41,344 nucleotides of DNA from Subtercola vilae (GTDB lineage Bacteria; Actinomycetota; Actinomycetes; Actinomycetales; Microbacteriaceae): NCBI RefSeq assembly GCF_004923255.1, contig NZ_QYRT01000033.1, forward strand, positions 1 through 41,344, written 5' to 3'. A model generated the notes under the pieces. It was given only the letters and a program-made list of their open reading frames with translations. It was not told the DNA's origin and ran no database searches. Shown in pieces: positions 15,898-24,186 of the stretch. Position numbers and translations under genes: made by a program. Position 1 is the stretch's first letter. Every line of letters begins with the position of its first letter.

Positions 15898-18822
15898 TCA
15901 GGCGCGTATCTCGTAGCCGAACTGGAATGTCAGCGCGGTCTGTGATGCTGCGGGTGCTACTGCGGCGTACAGCGTGAACCCTGTGCCGTCTGACTTCACT
16001 GCTCCGTATAGGCCCAACGCTTGCGTTTTCGCGTTGTTCGGAAAGCAGCTGATTACGGCTTGCCGCGCGCCACTCTCCAAGGGTTTCGCGAACGTTACTA
16101 CGACGATGCCACCCGGCGACGGTGTAGCTCCGCTGCCAAACGAGATGTTGCCCGAATCATCTGCAGCACCGGGCAGCATCACCAAGTTCGCGATCCCGTA
16201 CTGAGCTGCAGCGGTCGGTGGGGTTATCTGCTTCGTGCTGAGGTGGCCACTGACCTCAAGGTTTCCGAGCACCCGGTACTTGCTCTTCGCTGCTCGGTTG
16301 TCTACAACCATCGGGGCTTGCACTGTAGGTGTCTGCACCCCCGAGCTCGGATCGATGACCACACCGGTCTGTGCTGCGGTTGCTGCGTCGATGTAGACGT
16401 CACCGCCGTACGTCGATTCGATCAGGATGCCCGCGACCGTGAAGCGGTCGAATGTGCAGCCGATGAACGCGATGTCGTTGCCGTGCACGAGATGCACGAG
16501 TACCTGAGACGGCGGCAGATACACGGCCGGAGTCACGCCAGCAGCGCTGATAGCCACTGTTGTGTCGGCCCCGACGAACGCAGTTCCGAAAAAACGGATT
16601 CCACCATTCGCGTACGTTCGGGTTGCCTGCTGATCGTGTGCCGTGTTGTATCCCGGGCCGCTGTAGAGCATTCCCCCGAAGAAATTCAGCCCACGAATGT
16701 TTCCGAGCCTGATCATTGGTTCGACCGTGTTCGGATGGTTAATTGCCGGCGACTCCAGGTGAGGTCCGAAAATATCTAGCCACTCACTCCAGTAGCTGCC
16801 TGAATCGGTTCCGACCGCGAGTTCGAGCGCCACATCGCCGCGTGGCCGTTCGATGGTGAGGCCGAACAGGCGAATATTGTTGACGGTATTGCCCTCGGAT
16901 GTCCACCGCACCGCTGGGATAGCCGGTGTCGTGATCGTTGCGGTGGGCCCGGTGCCAACGTAGACGCCTGCCTTGCCGCAGTCATCGACGTAGAGGTCTT
17001 TCCACTTGTTGTTGTTCTCGCCACGGATGTACAGCCCGATGCCGTTGCAGTTGATGATCCGCACGTTGTCGAGCTTCGTTTCGAAACCGTTTGTGTTCAG
17101 CCCGGTGCCAGGCGCACCGTTACCGTCGATGTAGAGATCGGCAATGGCAGTGCCTGAGCCGTTGATCGTGATTACGTCGCCGGTGTCGGTGCTGGTGACG
17201 TGCAGGAAACGTGCTGTCGCGCGTCGCCCTGACGCACCGACGCCTGCGGTTGAGAACCTTGAGTGCATGCCGCCCGCCATGACCCTGAGCGAGACGAAAT
17301 CAGGGATCGACAGACCGGTGATGTGATAGTCGAACGGGGGGAACTGAACAACACCGCCGACCGCTGCGGCCGCGTTGACGGCAGCCTGAAAGTAGGGAGT
17401 GTCATCTGTGTATGCGGGGAAGTGATTCGCACCGTACTGGTCGCGGACATCGAAGAAGTGCTCGCCCTTACCCACCGGGCGGACAGCCGCGTCACCCACG
17501 GCAACCGTTCCCCAGTTCGGAGTCGGGTACCGGCCGTCGAGACTTGAGAGGGTCTTGTGGCCTGAGACGGGCCACCACGAACCGGAAGAGTCAGCACGGA
17601 ACTCGACTGTCTCTTTCGGCAGCGCAAGTGGAATGATAACGGAGGCTACGCCCCGCACGTTGCCCGTGATGTTCACGACGTTTGTGGAGGCGTCGGCCTT
17701 CTCGACCGACAGTACGGTGCCTTCGGGTTGGCCTGTCGGCAGTGTGCGCGTGAGCACGCCCGCGGTGGCATCGGTCGCGTTGTGCTGCGAGATGACTGCG
17801 GGGCTCGATGTGGTGCTCACGGCGGCGATCTTCATGCGGGCGCGCAGCGCGAGGTCAGTTGCAGACCCGGGAGATGCTGCGAGGTTCGCCACAATCGGGT
17901 CGTTCGTCGTCGGGATCGCCGCAGCAGTGTTCGATGCTTGCGTGGCCGAGTTGGCGGCAGACGTGGCCGAATTGGCGGCCGCGGTAGCAGAGTTACCCGC
18001 CGTGGTGACGGAACCCGCGGCGCTTGACGCGGAGCCCGCCGCAGCGGTTGCGCTTGAGCCGGCCGCGGTAGCCGAACTGGCAGACCCCGCCGCCGATGTT
18101 CCAGCGTTCGTAGCGGCAGTAGCAGCAGTGCCAGCAGAGCTTGATGCTACCGACGCCGAACCCGTTGCGCCTGCGGCAGACCCCGCCGCCGAAGTTGCCG
18201 AGTTGCCCGCTGACACTGCGGAACTCGCTGCGTTCGTAGCCGACGTAGTGGCGGAGCCCGACGCGCTAGTCGCGGTTGTCGCGGCCGTAGCCGCTGTGCC
18301 CGCTGCCGTAGCTGCAGACCCAGCCGATAGTGCCGCCGCGGCGACTGAGTTACCGATGCCCGTAACGGAACCAGCAGCAGTTACAGCGGATGCTGCTGCC
18401 TGTGTTGCAGACGTGGATGCCGCTTGGGAGGCGACGACGCTCTGTGCCTGAGCAGTAACAGACGAGCCCGGTGTGATCTGGGTGGTGACCGCAACCATGC
18501 CCGTGTAGAAGTCCACAGCCACCGTGGGATCGCCCGCAGGGAACGTCTTCACCGAGGATTGTGTGCCCGCGAACTGCCCGAACTGGTCAGTGGCACCCAT
18601 CACGAACACCCACTGAACAGGATTCCCTGACCCGTCAGTGTCGTCCATGTTCGTCACCGTCAACGACCCGTTATGAAACGTATACGTCGCCGGCAATGGG
18701 AGGTGTTGCACGCCCGAAGAGTCGGTGTAGTTTCGCGCCGGCCCGATCCCAATGTTGGTGTTGTCGGCCAACTTCAGGTTCGGGCCGATGACTGCGGTGA
18801 TAGTAACGATGCGCTGAGCCAC
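15898..18822 (-). CDS. Tail fibre / receptor-binding protein with beta-helix domain
   Basis: Likely host-recognition fibre, 974 residues. Residues 1-125 form a tail-attachment-like domain. Residues about 127-294 are an almost pure Ala/Ser/Thr/Gly repeat (SAASSAVSAGNSAT-like heptad-style units) that should form a long trimeric rod. From about 455 a pectate-lyase-type beta-helix begins (GANHFPAYTDDTPYFQAAVNAA), followed by Gly/Asn-rich rungs. A C-terminal domain follows from about 880. The beta-helix may cleave a surface polysaccharide. GTG 18822 has AAAGG 8 nt upstream. An intrinsic terminator ends only 20 nt before this start. Confidence 0.85.
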   Translation of the reverse strand: MAQRIVTITAVIGPNLKLADNTNIGIGPARNYTDSSGVQHLPLPATYTFHNGSLTVTNMDDTDGSGNPVQWVFVMGATDQFGQFAGTQSSVKTFPAGDPTVAVDFYTGMVAVTTQITPGSSVTAQAQSVVASQAASTSATQAAASAVTAAGSVTGIGNSVAAAALSAGSAATAAGTAATAATTATSASGSATTSATNAASSAVSAGNSATSAAGSAAGATGSASVASSSAGTAATAATNAGTSAAGSASSATAAGSSATAAAGSASSAAGSVTTAGNSATAAANSATSAANSATQASNTAAAIPTTNDPIVANLAASPGSATDLALRARMKIAAVSTTSSPAVISQHNATDATAGVLTRTLPTGQPEGTVLSVEKADASTNVVNITGNVRGVASVIIPLALPKETVEFRADSSGSWWPVSGHKTLSSLDGRYPTPNWGTVAVGDAAVRPVGKGEHFFDVRDQYGANHFPAYTDDTPYFQAAVNAAAAVGGVVQFPPFDYHITGLSIPDFVSLRVMAGGMHSRFSTAGVGASGRRATARFLHVTSTDTGDVITINGSGTAIADLYIDGNGAPGTGLNTNGFETKLDNVRIINCNGIGLYIRGENNNKWKDLYVDDCGKAGVYVGTGPTATITTPAIPAVRWTSEGNTVNNIRLFGLTIERPRGDVALELAVGTDSGSYWSEWLDIFGPHLESPAINHPNTVEPMIRLGNIRGLNFFGGMLYSGPGYNTAHDQQATRTYANGGIRFFGTAFVGADTTVAISAAGVTPAVYLPPSQVLVHLVHGNDIAFIGCTFDRFTVAGILIESTYGGDVYIDAATAAQTGVVIDPSSGVQTPTVQAPMVVDNRAAKSKYRVLGNLEVSGHLSTKQITPPTAAAQYGIANLVMLPGAADDSGNISFGSGATPSPGGIVVVTFAKPLESGARQAVISCFPNNAKTQALGLYGAVKSDGTGFTLYAAVAPAASQTALTFQFGYEIRA

Positions 18823-18842
18823 GGAACAACCTTTCGGGCAAC

Positions 18843-18868
18843 AAAAAAGCCGCCCCAGTCAGGACGGC
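18843..18868 (-). terminator. Intrinsic terminator directly before the tail-fibre gene
   Basis: On the minus strand a 20-nt hairpin (18868-18849; GCCGTCC stem against GGGCGGC-type partner, one G-T pair, six-nt loop) is followed by six U residues (18848-18843). It lies between the holin-like gene (ends 18887) and the tail-fibre start (18822), leaving no room for a promoter downstream of it. Confidence 0.78.
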
Positions 18869-18886
18869 ATGAACGATGGAAGGGTG

Positions 18887-19258
18887 TTACTGGGTTGGCG
18901 TGACGAGTCCCGTGATGGGATCGACAGTCACAGCAGCAACAGCCTGCGGGACAAGTGCAGGTGCTGGCGCGAAGAGGGTCCGTACCGCCGCCACAGCATC
19001 GGAATGGATCGGGGCGTCGACCACAGGTGCCGCAGCCGGTGTCGCGACGACGTTAGCTACCGCGAGAACGCCGACCGGGGCACCCAGATATGCGAGAACC
19101 GAGATCGTCGCGATTAGCCATGAAGGCTGAGCAACCGAAATGGAAGAGAAACCCACCTGGATGCCATACGCGGCGAGAACGGCGATGATGTAGATGCCGT
19201 AAATGGTTTTGCGGGCGGTCGCGTTGGTGACGATCACGCCGAGATTTACGCTATTCAT
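18887..19258 (-). CDS. Holin-like membrane protein
   Basis: A 123-residue protein with two hydrophobic segments (about 17-37 and 47-72) and an Ala/Val/Pro-rich C-terminal tail. It sits just downstream of the endolysin and another membrane gene, so a holin or pinholin role is likely from context. No family was identified by motif. The start ATG at 19258 lies 6 nt after the stop of the preceding gene. Confidence 0.65.
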   Translation of the reverse strand: MNSVNLGVIVTNATARKTIYGIYIIAVLAAYGIQVGFSSISVAQPSWLIATISVLAYLGAPVGVLAVANVVATPAAAPVVDAPIHSDAVAAVRTLFAPAPALVPQAVAAVTVDPITGLVTPTQ

Positions 19259-19264
19259 GATTGG

Positions 19265-19777
19265 TCAGTCCTTCTTGTCGATGATGCGATTGGTTGCCGA
19301 CAACTCAATATGCTCAGTGAGCTTCGCGGCAGTATCGGTGGTGGTCTTTTTCAGTGCAATCGCCTGACGTTTTACATGCCCGATATCACTTTTCACAACG
19401 GACACGTCTTCGCGGATTAGGCCTTGACCATCTTTCAGCTCGGCCAGTTCCAGCACGGCCTTAGTTACAGAGTCGTTCAACGACCCGCCACCGTTCGGCC
19501 CCACCTGATATGCGATCTTCCTCTGCGTCTTCACAACGTCCTGCAACGTCGCATCCTGACCCTGCAGGGTGGCATCCTGACCTTGCAGGGTGGCGTCGGT
19601 GCGTTTCATGAAATCCGGCAGCATCGTCAACGACTGGGTGAACGTCACAGATGCCTGCAAAATACGCCACAAAGCAGGAACGACTTTCACCCCCGCACCA
19701 ATGACGCCAAGGACAACAGAGACAGCTATCACCCACTGCAGCCACGGCCACGCATCGGAGAAATTGAGACTAGGCAA
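19265..19777 (-). CDS. Membrane-anchored coiled-coil protein of the lysis region
   Basis: A 170-residue protein with one N-terminal membrane segment (about 10-36), then a long helical region that includes DATLQGQ-DATLQGQ-DATLQDV near residues 61-80 and ends in a charged tail. The topology resembles DUF2746-type phage membrane proteins found near endolysins. It may act as a second holin, antiholin or spanin-like factor; not proven. The TTG start at 19777 has GGAGGGG about 8 nt upstream. Confidence 0.6.
   Translation of the reverse strand: MPSLNFSDAWPWLQWVIAVSVVLGVIGAGVKVVPALWRILQASVTFTQSLTMLPDFMKRTDATLQGQDATLQGQDATLQDVVKTQRKIAYQVGPNGGGSLNDSVTKAVLELAELKDGQGLIREDVSVVKSDIGHVKRQAIALKKTTTDTAAKLTEHIELSATNRIIDKKD
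19551..19592. repeat. Two 21-bp in-frame repeats
   Basis: Units at 19551-19571 and 19572-19592 differ by one base and encode the DATLQGQ heptads of the membrane coiled-coil protein. Heptad duplications of this type lengthen a coiled coil without breaking the frame. Confidence 0.9.
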
Positions 19778-19807
19778 AATGAGAACCCCTCCCGAGGTGG
19801 AAGTGGG

Positions 19808-20677
19808 TTACGGTTTCGCGTGCGTCGCGTCAGTGAGGTCTTTGATTGTCACAGGCAGCGGCTGCCCGTCCGCCCCCTTGCTGTACGCAGAGAGAAACGT
19901 GTAGTTCAGCGCAGACCACGCGGCCTCTTGGAGGTACTGGAAAAACTCGGGGCGCTGGCCGACAGGTGCGACCTTCACGAGGTCGAGCATCGCGCCGGTG
20001 ACCTGCTCGCGAACAATGCTGGTGATGCTGTCTAGGTCGGTCTGGTTCAGAGGCATGTCTTCATCTCCGGGTTTTGGGGTGAGGTTGAGGTGTTGGGCGA
20101 GTGCGGCATCGTTGACCATGTTCGTGTCGACGGAACCCGACAATCCCGCGTGCTGCGCGACTGACGTGTACTGCCAAAGAATTCGGGTAGCCCACGGCCC
20201 GTTGCCCGGATCGCTCCCCGGTGTCCCCGTGTTCGCCCCGTAGTTGGCTCCCCATAGCAGTGACCCGTCGTCAGAGACGGCCTTCCACTGCGGCTGAAAC
20301 AGAAGGCTGGTAGAACCGTAAGTCCATGGCGTCTGCCCAATCTCCCCACGGACGAAACTATTGAACTCAAGAACCTCGGCGGGCCCCCACGCGTTCGGTG
20401 ATTCCACATCGATTGCAGTTACGTCGCCTGGTTTCCAATCAATGATCGAGAGGTACCATTTCGCAGCCACGGTCGGGTTGACGGGGCCGTTGAACAGGTA
20501 TGTGCCGAACTGGCGGCCAACGCGGCGACAGTTTTCGCGGTTGTAAATGAGCTTCGAATCTTGAAGCATCCCACCGCCCTCAAGGGTCCCTGCGCGGGCG
20601 ATAACGAGAGAGATGTCATCCGCGAGACCATCGAAGTTAGGAAAACCTTGGGCGTAGGAAATGTCGATAGCAACCAT
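19808..20677 (-). CDS. Endolysin, GH25-type muramidase
   Basis: Lyses the host cell wall by cleaving N-acetylmuramic acid linkages. The 289-residue protein has a GH25 N-terminal domain: MVAIDISYAQG at the start, TAIDVES at about 87-93 (catalytic acid region), and LWQYTSVAQHAG with SGSVDTNMV near 168-187, the usual end of the barrel. Residues about 205-289 form a separate helical domain that I do not recognise as a cell-wall-binding module. There is no signal peptide, so export depends on the holin-like proteins. ATG 20677 has AAGGAG upstream. Confidence 0.88.
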   Translation of the reverse strand: MVAIDISYAQGFPNFDGLADDISLVIARAGTLEGGGMLQDSKLIYNRENCRRVGRQFGTYLFNGPVNPTVAAKWYLSIIDWKPGDVTAIDVESPNAWGPAEVLEFNSFVRGEIGQTPWTYGSTSLLFQPQWKAVSDDGSLLWGANYGANTGTPGSDPGNGPWATRILWQYTSVAQHAGLSGSVDTNMVNDAALAQHLNLTPKPGDEDMPLNQTDLDSITSIVREQVTGAMLDLVKVAPVGQRPEFFQYLQEAAWSALNYTFLSAYSKGADGQPLPVTIKDLTDATHAKP

Positions 20678-20686
20678 CAGTGCTCC

Positions 20687-21307
20687 TTACGGGCCTACGT
20701 ATGTGGCCCAGATAGATGAACCGTTCTTGTTGATCGAGCCGGTGCCAGCAGCCAGAATGTACGACACCGTGAACGCCAGATCGCCGCCCGTCCACGTGAA
20801 CGGGGAAACATAGTCGATGTTCCCCGACACCAAATTCACGCCCGCCTGCATGTCAGCAGACAGGTTCGTGGAAGACGCGATGAGGCGAAGGTTTCCCTCG
20901 GACTGCGCCGAACCGAACAAGGACAGGTTGCAACCCACCAAGTACTGTCCCGCAGCGGCACCCGTCAAAGTCCCCGCGATCAGGGCGGTTGCGGAACCCG
21001 CAGCGAACGTGTCAGTGGCGCTCCCGACCCGCAAGTACTTCCACGACTTGGAGCCGATCAGAATCGATGCGATCTGCCAGCCCGAAGAAGTCATGCGGTA
21101 TGTGGGCTGGTTCGCGGTGTCCGTCTCCCGGAACTCCAACCCCACCCACGTCACCGTCAACGCAACACGTTGGGCGTGAGTGCCCGCCATGCTGTTGCCC
21201 ATCAGGGCGGCGAACGCCCCGAGCTCGGTCAGGTCGGCGGCGTCTGCTGGGATGCCCGTCCCCGCATACTGTGGCTCGTTCTTCGGGCCGAGACTGTCAT
21301 GTGCCAC
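20687..21307 (-). CDS. Minor tail / baseplate-associated protein
   Basis: A 206-residue beta-rich, Gly/Ala/Ser/Thr-rich protein of unknown fold, between the tail genes and the endolysin. Position suggests a tail-tip or fibre-associated protein. It starts at GTG 21307. No enzymatic motif is seen. Confidence 0.6.
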   Translation of the reverse strand: MAHDSLGPKNEPQYAGTGIPADAADLTELGAFAALMGNSMAGTHAQRVALTVTWVGLEFRETDTANQPTYRMTSSGWQIASILIGSKSWKYLRVGSATDTFAAGSATALIAGTLTGAAAGQYLVGCNLSLFGSAQSEGNLRLIASSTNLSADMQAGVNLVSGNIDYVSPFTWTGGDLAFTVSYILAAGTGSINKNGSSIWATYVGP

Positions 21308-21316
21308 AGTGGACTC

Positions 21317-22201
21317 CTAATAGCTGGAAGTGATTCGAAGAGCGCCCGATTGGCCGTCTTGGGTGATGCTGGACAGATACGTTTGCCCGCCATGGTTGAG
21401 GCCTACCCCCGCGAACCCGCCGCCCGACTTGAGTGAGTCGCCGAACGAGTTGGGAAGCACCAACCAGCCCGGGGTGAGCGGCAACGAAACAGACGCCCCA
21501 TACGATGGAGCACCGCCCGGGCGTGTCTGGTATGCGTGCAACGAAATGTTCGAGTTCGCCGTCACATTCACCGTTTGCACGGAAATGTAAAGCTCCACCA
21601 GCGATATCGCCGCCGAAGCTGGCACAGTGTCAGACACCGAAGAACCAAACGTCCACAGCCCCTGCCAATGATCGGCCGAGATGATCTGTGCCTGATTCCA
21701 TCCCCCATACGACGACGAATATGAACCCGAATCGCCTCGAGCACGGAACGTATCAACATGGTTCGAAACACCACCGCCCGGCGCTGGCGGTGCGACAGGC
21801 GGCAGTGGCGACGTTGACATGGGGGCGACCGCGAACCCGCCGCCCTGCCACAACAACTTCCACATATCACCGACAGTCGGGGTGATGCCCCGCATGAACG
21901 GGACAGTCACATTCCCGAAGCTCGTAGACAGCGTGACCAGATTCGCGGCAACCGAAACGACCTGACCCTGACCCGGCTTCGGAACGGCAGAACCGAAAAC
22001 GTACGGTTGGCCGTCAACATAGAAAACCCACACCGGTTCGTTGATCTCCGGCAGATAAGACCCCACCGTCCGCGCCGGCGTCCGACCACCACCGCAATCG
22101 ACGTAACAGCCGCTGCTATCAATCGAAACCAGCGTGCCCGCGAATACCGTCACCAACGATTTCTTGGAGAGCAGTTGCAGGATCTGGGTGATGTCATCCA
22201 T
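21317..22201 (-). CDS. Tail-tip protein with OB-like N terminus
   Basis: A 294-residue structural protein. The first 110 residues (GTLVSIDSSGCYVDCGGGR, then a Gly-Gln-Val beta segment) look like an oligonucleotide-binding-fold tail hub domain; a Pro-rich linker (about 130-145) leads to a beta-sandwich-like C-terminal part. The ATG overlaps the stop of the upstream gene (TAATG). The role as part of the tail tip is inferred from order. Confidence 0.6.
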   Translation of the reverse strand: MDDITQILQLLSKKSLVTVFAGTLVSIDSSGCYVDCGGGRTPARTVGSYLPEINEPVWVFYVDGQPYVFGSAVPKPGQGQVVSVAANLVTLSTSFGNVTVPFMRGITPTVGDMWKLLWQGGGFAVAPMSTSPLPPVAPPAPGGGVSNHVDTFRARGDSGSYSSSYGGWNQAQIISADHWQGLWTFGSSVSDTVPASAAISLVELYISVQTVNVTANSNISLHAYQTRPGGAPSYGASVSLPLTPGWLVLPNSFGDSLKSGGGFAGVGLNHGGQTYLSSITQDGQSGALRITSSY

Positions 22202-23331
22202 TACTGACCCACCGTCACTGTCGTTTGCTGCGTCGCATCCGTCGTCCGAACGATGTTCGATACGCGGGCGACAAACTTGCTGGTGACGGTCTGGTCGACC
22301 TTTCGAACCACCGTCACCACATCGCCGACCTGCCGTAGAGGGTTGAACGTTTCCGTCACCACTACCTTCACCGAGCGCAGCACTGACACCCGAGACAGGT
22401 TGTTCTGAACGAAAGCGTCAGCCTGGTCGCTGGTTACGATGAACTGCGACGAGTAGAACTGTGGGCGGCTGCGGTACGGCGAGACGGTTCCATCGCTGTT
22501 CCGGGTGCGCAGGGGGCCGTCTGTGATCTCGCCCGACGACAAGACGGACTGCCCGTTGCCCGCATACGACCGGACAACAAGCTTGTTCCGCACCGACGCA
22601 TTCGACATGCCGCGCACCACGGCAATGAGTGTTCCGTCACCGCCGCTGATCGTGTCAACTGGGGCGGGCCACGTGTTGGGGCGCATCGACACTGTGCCCG
22701 CCGAAGTCATGTAAGCGGTCGCATCCAGCACGGTTGCGAGGTCGTACACGGCCTGCAGTTTTTCCTGCTGATACGCAACAGAAGCCGGGATTGTGCCATC
22801 AGTGATCGTGCGGGTGATCGGCAACCCGGTGAGGCGCTGAATTTCGTTCCACACGCTCGACAGGTCGGGCGGTGAACCGGGAACATCGAACTTGTCATCA
22901 GAAACAGCACCGAAATAGTCAGTGAACGACAAGTCGATACTGTCGCCGCGGGTCAGAATGGCGGTGTTGAACAGGAACGCCTCAGTGACAATATTCGGGG
23001 TATCTGATATGAGGAACTGCCCCAACATGACCCGCTCACTGAAACCCGGGCCCGCCGAAACAATCACCGACAGGGACAGCACCGTACCGAACGGCGACAG
23101 GATGTCCCCAATATTCTGCGGTGCGATGCTGTCAGCGAAGTCACCCTGATACACGACCGTCAAAGACCCTGTGCATTCGACCTGAGCGCTGTCATCCTCC
23201 TGGAATGTGACATTCGTTACGGGAAGGTCTTGCATGATCCGCACGCCGTCATACAAAACATCCACGTAGTATCTGTGATTGAACGAACCCGACGCGAGAA
23301 CATCGGAAAGGGTTGAGCTGCCGTACCTCAT
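22201..23331 (-). CDS. Minor tail protein, tail-hub type
   Basis: A 376-residue protein with the profile of siphovirus tail-hub/tail-associated proteins: an N-terminal beta-rich domain (VTNVTFQEDDSAQVECTGSL) and a middle and C-terminal part (PLRQVGDVVTVVRK) typical of hub-like Gp27/DUF5047-class proteins. It follows the distal-tail-like gene and precedes the tail-tip gene with overlapping stop/start. No lysozyme or peptidase motif is seen. Confidence 0.65.
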   Translation of the reverse strand: MRYGSSTLSDVLASGSFNHRYYVDVLYDGVRIMQDLPVTNVTFQEDDSAQVECTGSLTVVYQGDFADSIAPQNIGDILSPFGTVLSLSVIVSAGPGFSERVMLGQFLISDTPNIVTEAFLFNTAILTRGDSIDLSFTDYFGAVSDDKFDVPGSPPDLSSVWNEIQRLTGLPITRTITDGTIPASVAYQQEKLQAVYDLATVLDATAYMTSAGTVSMRPNTWPAPVDTISGGDGTLIAVVRGMSNASVRNKLVVRSYAGNGQSVLSSGEITDGPLRTRNSDGTVSPYRSRPQFYSSQFIVTSDQADAFVQNNLSRVSVLRSVKVVVTETFNPLRQVGDVVTVVRKVDQTVTSKFVARVSNIVRTTDATQQTTVTVGQ

Positions 23332-23341
23332 GAGCCCCCTA

Positions 23342-24163
23342 TCAGCCAGCTAAACCGGCCTTGCTGTAGTCGTTATCGCGCTGAATTCGGGTCGCGTACG
23401 CCGCAGCTCGTGCGGAACGTGTTGCATAGGCTGCGTCGATGTCCTCGCGCCTCAGAAGAGGAATAACCAGACCCGGGGCCGGTGGCAGAACCTCAGTGAC
23501 ACTCATCTGGTACGTCAGTAACGAGTTGACGCCGCCGATGACAAGGTGAGGCTCCGTACAGGCTGCGAAGAATAGGCGCGGGATCTGCAACGGTGGCGGT
23601 GTCCTGATGCACAGCACGGCGGGGTAGTCCGTGGAGTAGCTGCCGAACATCTGCTCAAACGTGGCAACATCGGCCAGGCTCGACAGGCGCACGTTCAGCT
23701 GCATTCCGGTGATGCCGTGACGCCTGCCGCCGATCATCCGACCGACCGTGCCGCCCTCAGAGAAAACGACCTGCCCGGGAATAGGCCGCACGATGTCATT
23801 GGCCGAATCCATAAGAATTCGAACCTTCACCACCAACCCAGGATTCAGGGGCTGAGAGATTAGCGCATCCGTGTAGTTCAAACCGATAGAAGTTGTCGAG
23901 GTGAACCCCAACGACGCACCGGTCACATCGAACTGCTCAGCCTGGTACGTGATCGTCACACCCGGAGGTGTCTCGTAATCCATCACAGCCGCAGTGCCAA
24001 CGGCGAACAGTTTTACACCGCCGCGCACCTTGTATGTGCGACCTTCGATGATCTTCGAAACATTGATCGTCTGCGTACCCGTTGCGAGAGTGGGGAAGTT
24101 GACCAGCACCCTCGCAGCAGGGTTGTTGTCAACGAAAGGGGTGAGTGTTGGCGCGTATGGCAT
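23342..24163 (-). CDS. Distal tail-like protein
   Basis: A 273-residue protein directly downstream of the tape measure gene, the position of the distal tail protein in siphoviruses. The sequence is beta-rich with RMIGGRRHGITGMQLNVRLSS in the middle and a basic, Ala/Arg-rich C terminus. Assignment rests mostly on gene order. Confidence 0.6.
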   Translation of the reverse strand: MPYAPTLTPFVDNNPAARVLVNFPTLATGTQTINVSKIIEGRTYKVRGGVKLFAVGTAAVMDYETPPGVTITYQAEQFDVTGASLGFTSTTSIGLNYTDALISQPLNPGLVVKVRILMDSANDIVRPIPGQVVFSEGGTVGRMIGGRRHGITGMQLNVRLSSLADVATFEQMFGSYSTDYPAVLCIRTPPPLQIPRLFFAACTEPHLVIGGVNSLLTYQMSVTEVLPPAPGLVIPLLRREDIDAAYATRSARAAAYATRIQRDNDYSKAGLAG

Positions 24164-24186
24164 TCAGGCACCCCTTCCATTGACCA

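Noticed and set aside
17555-18451. Plus-strand frame opposite the tail-fibre rod
   Set aside because: The Ala-rich content only mirrors the Ser/Ala/Thr repeat of the tail-fibre gene.
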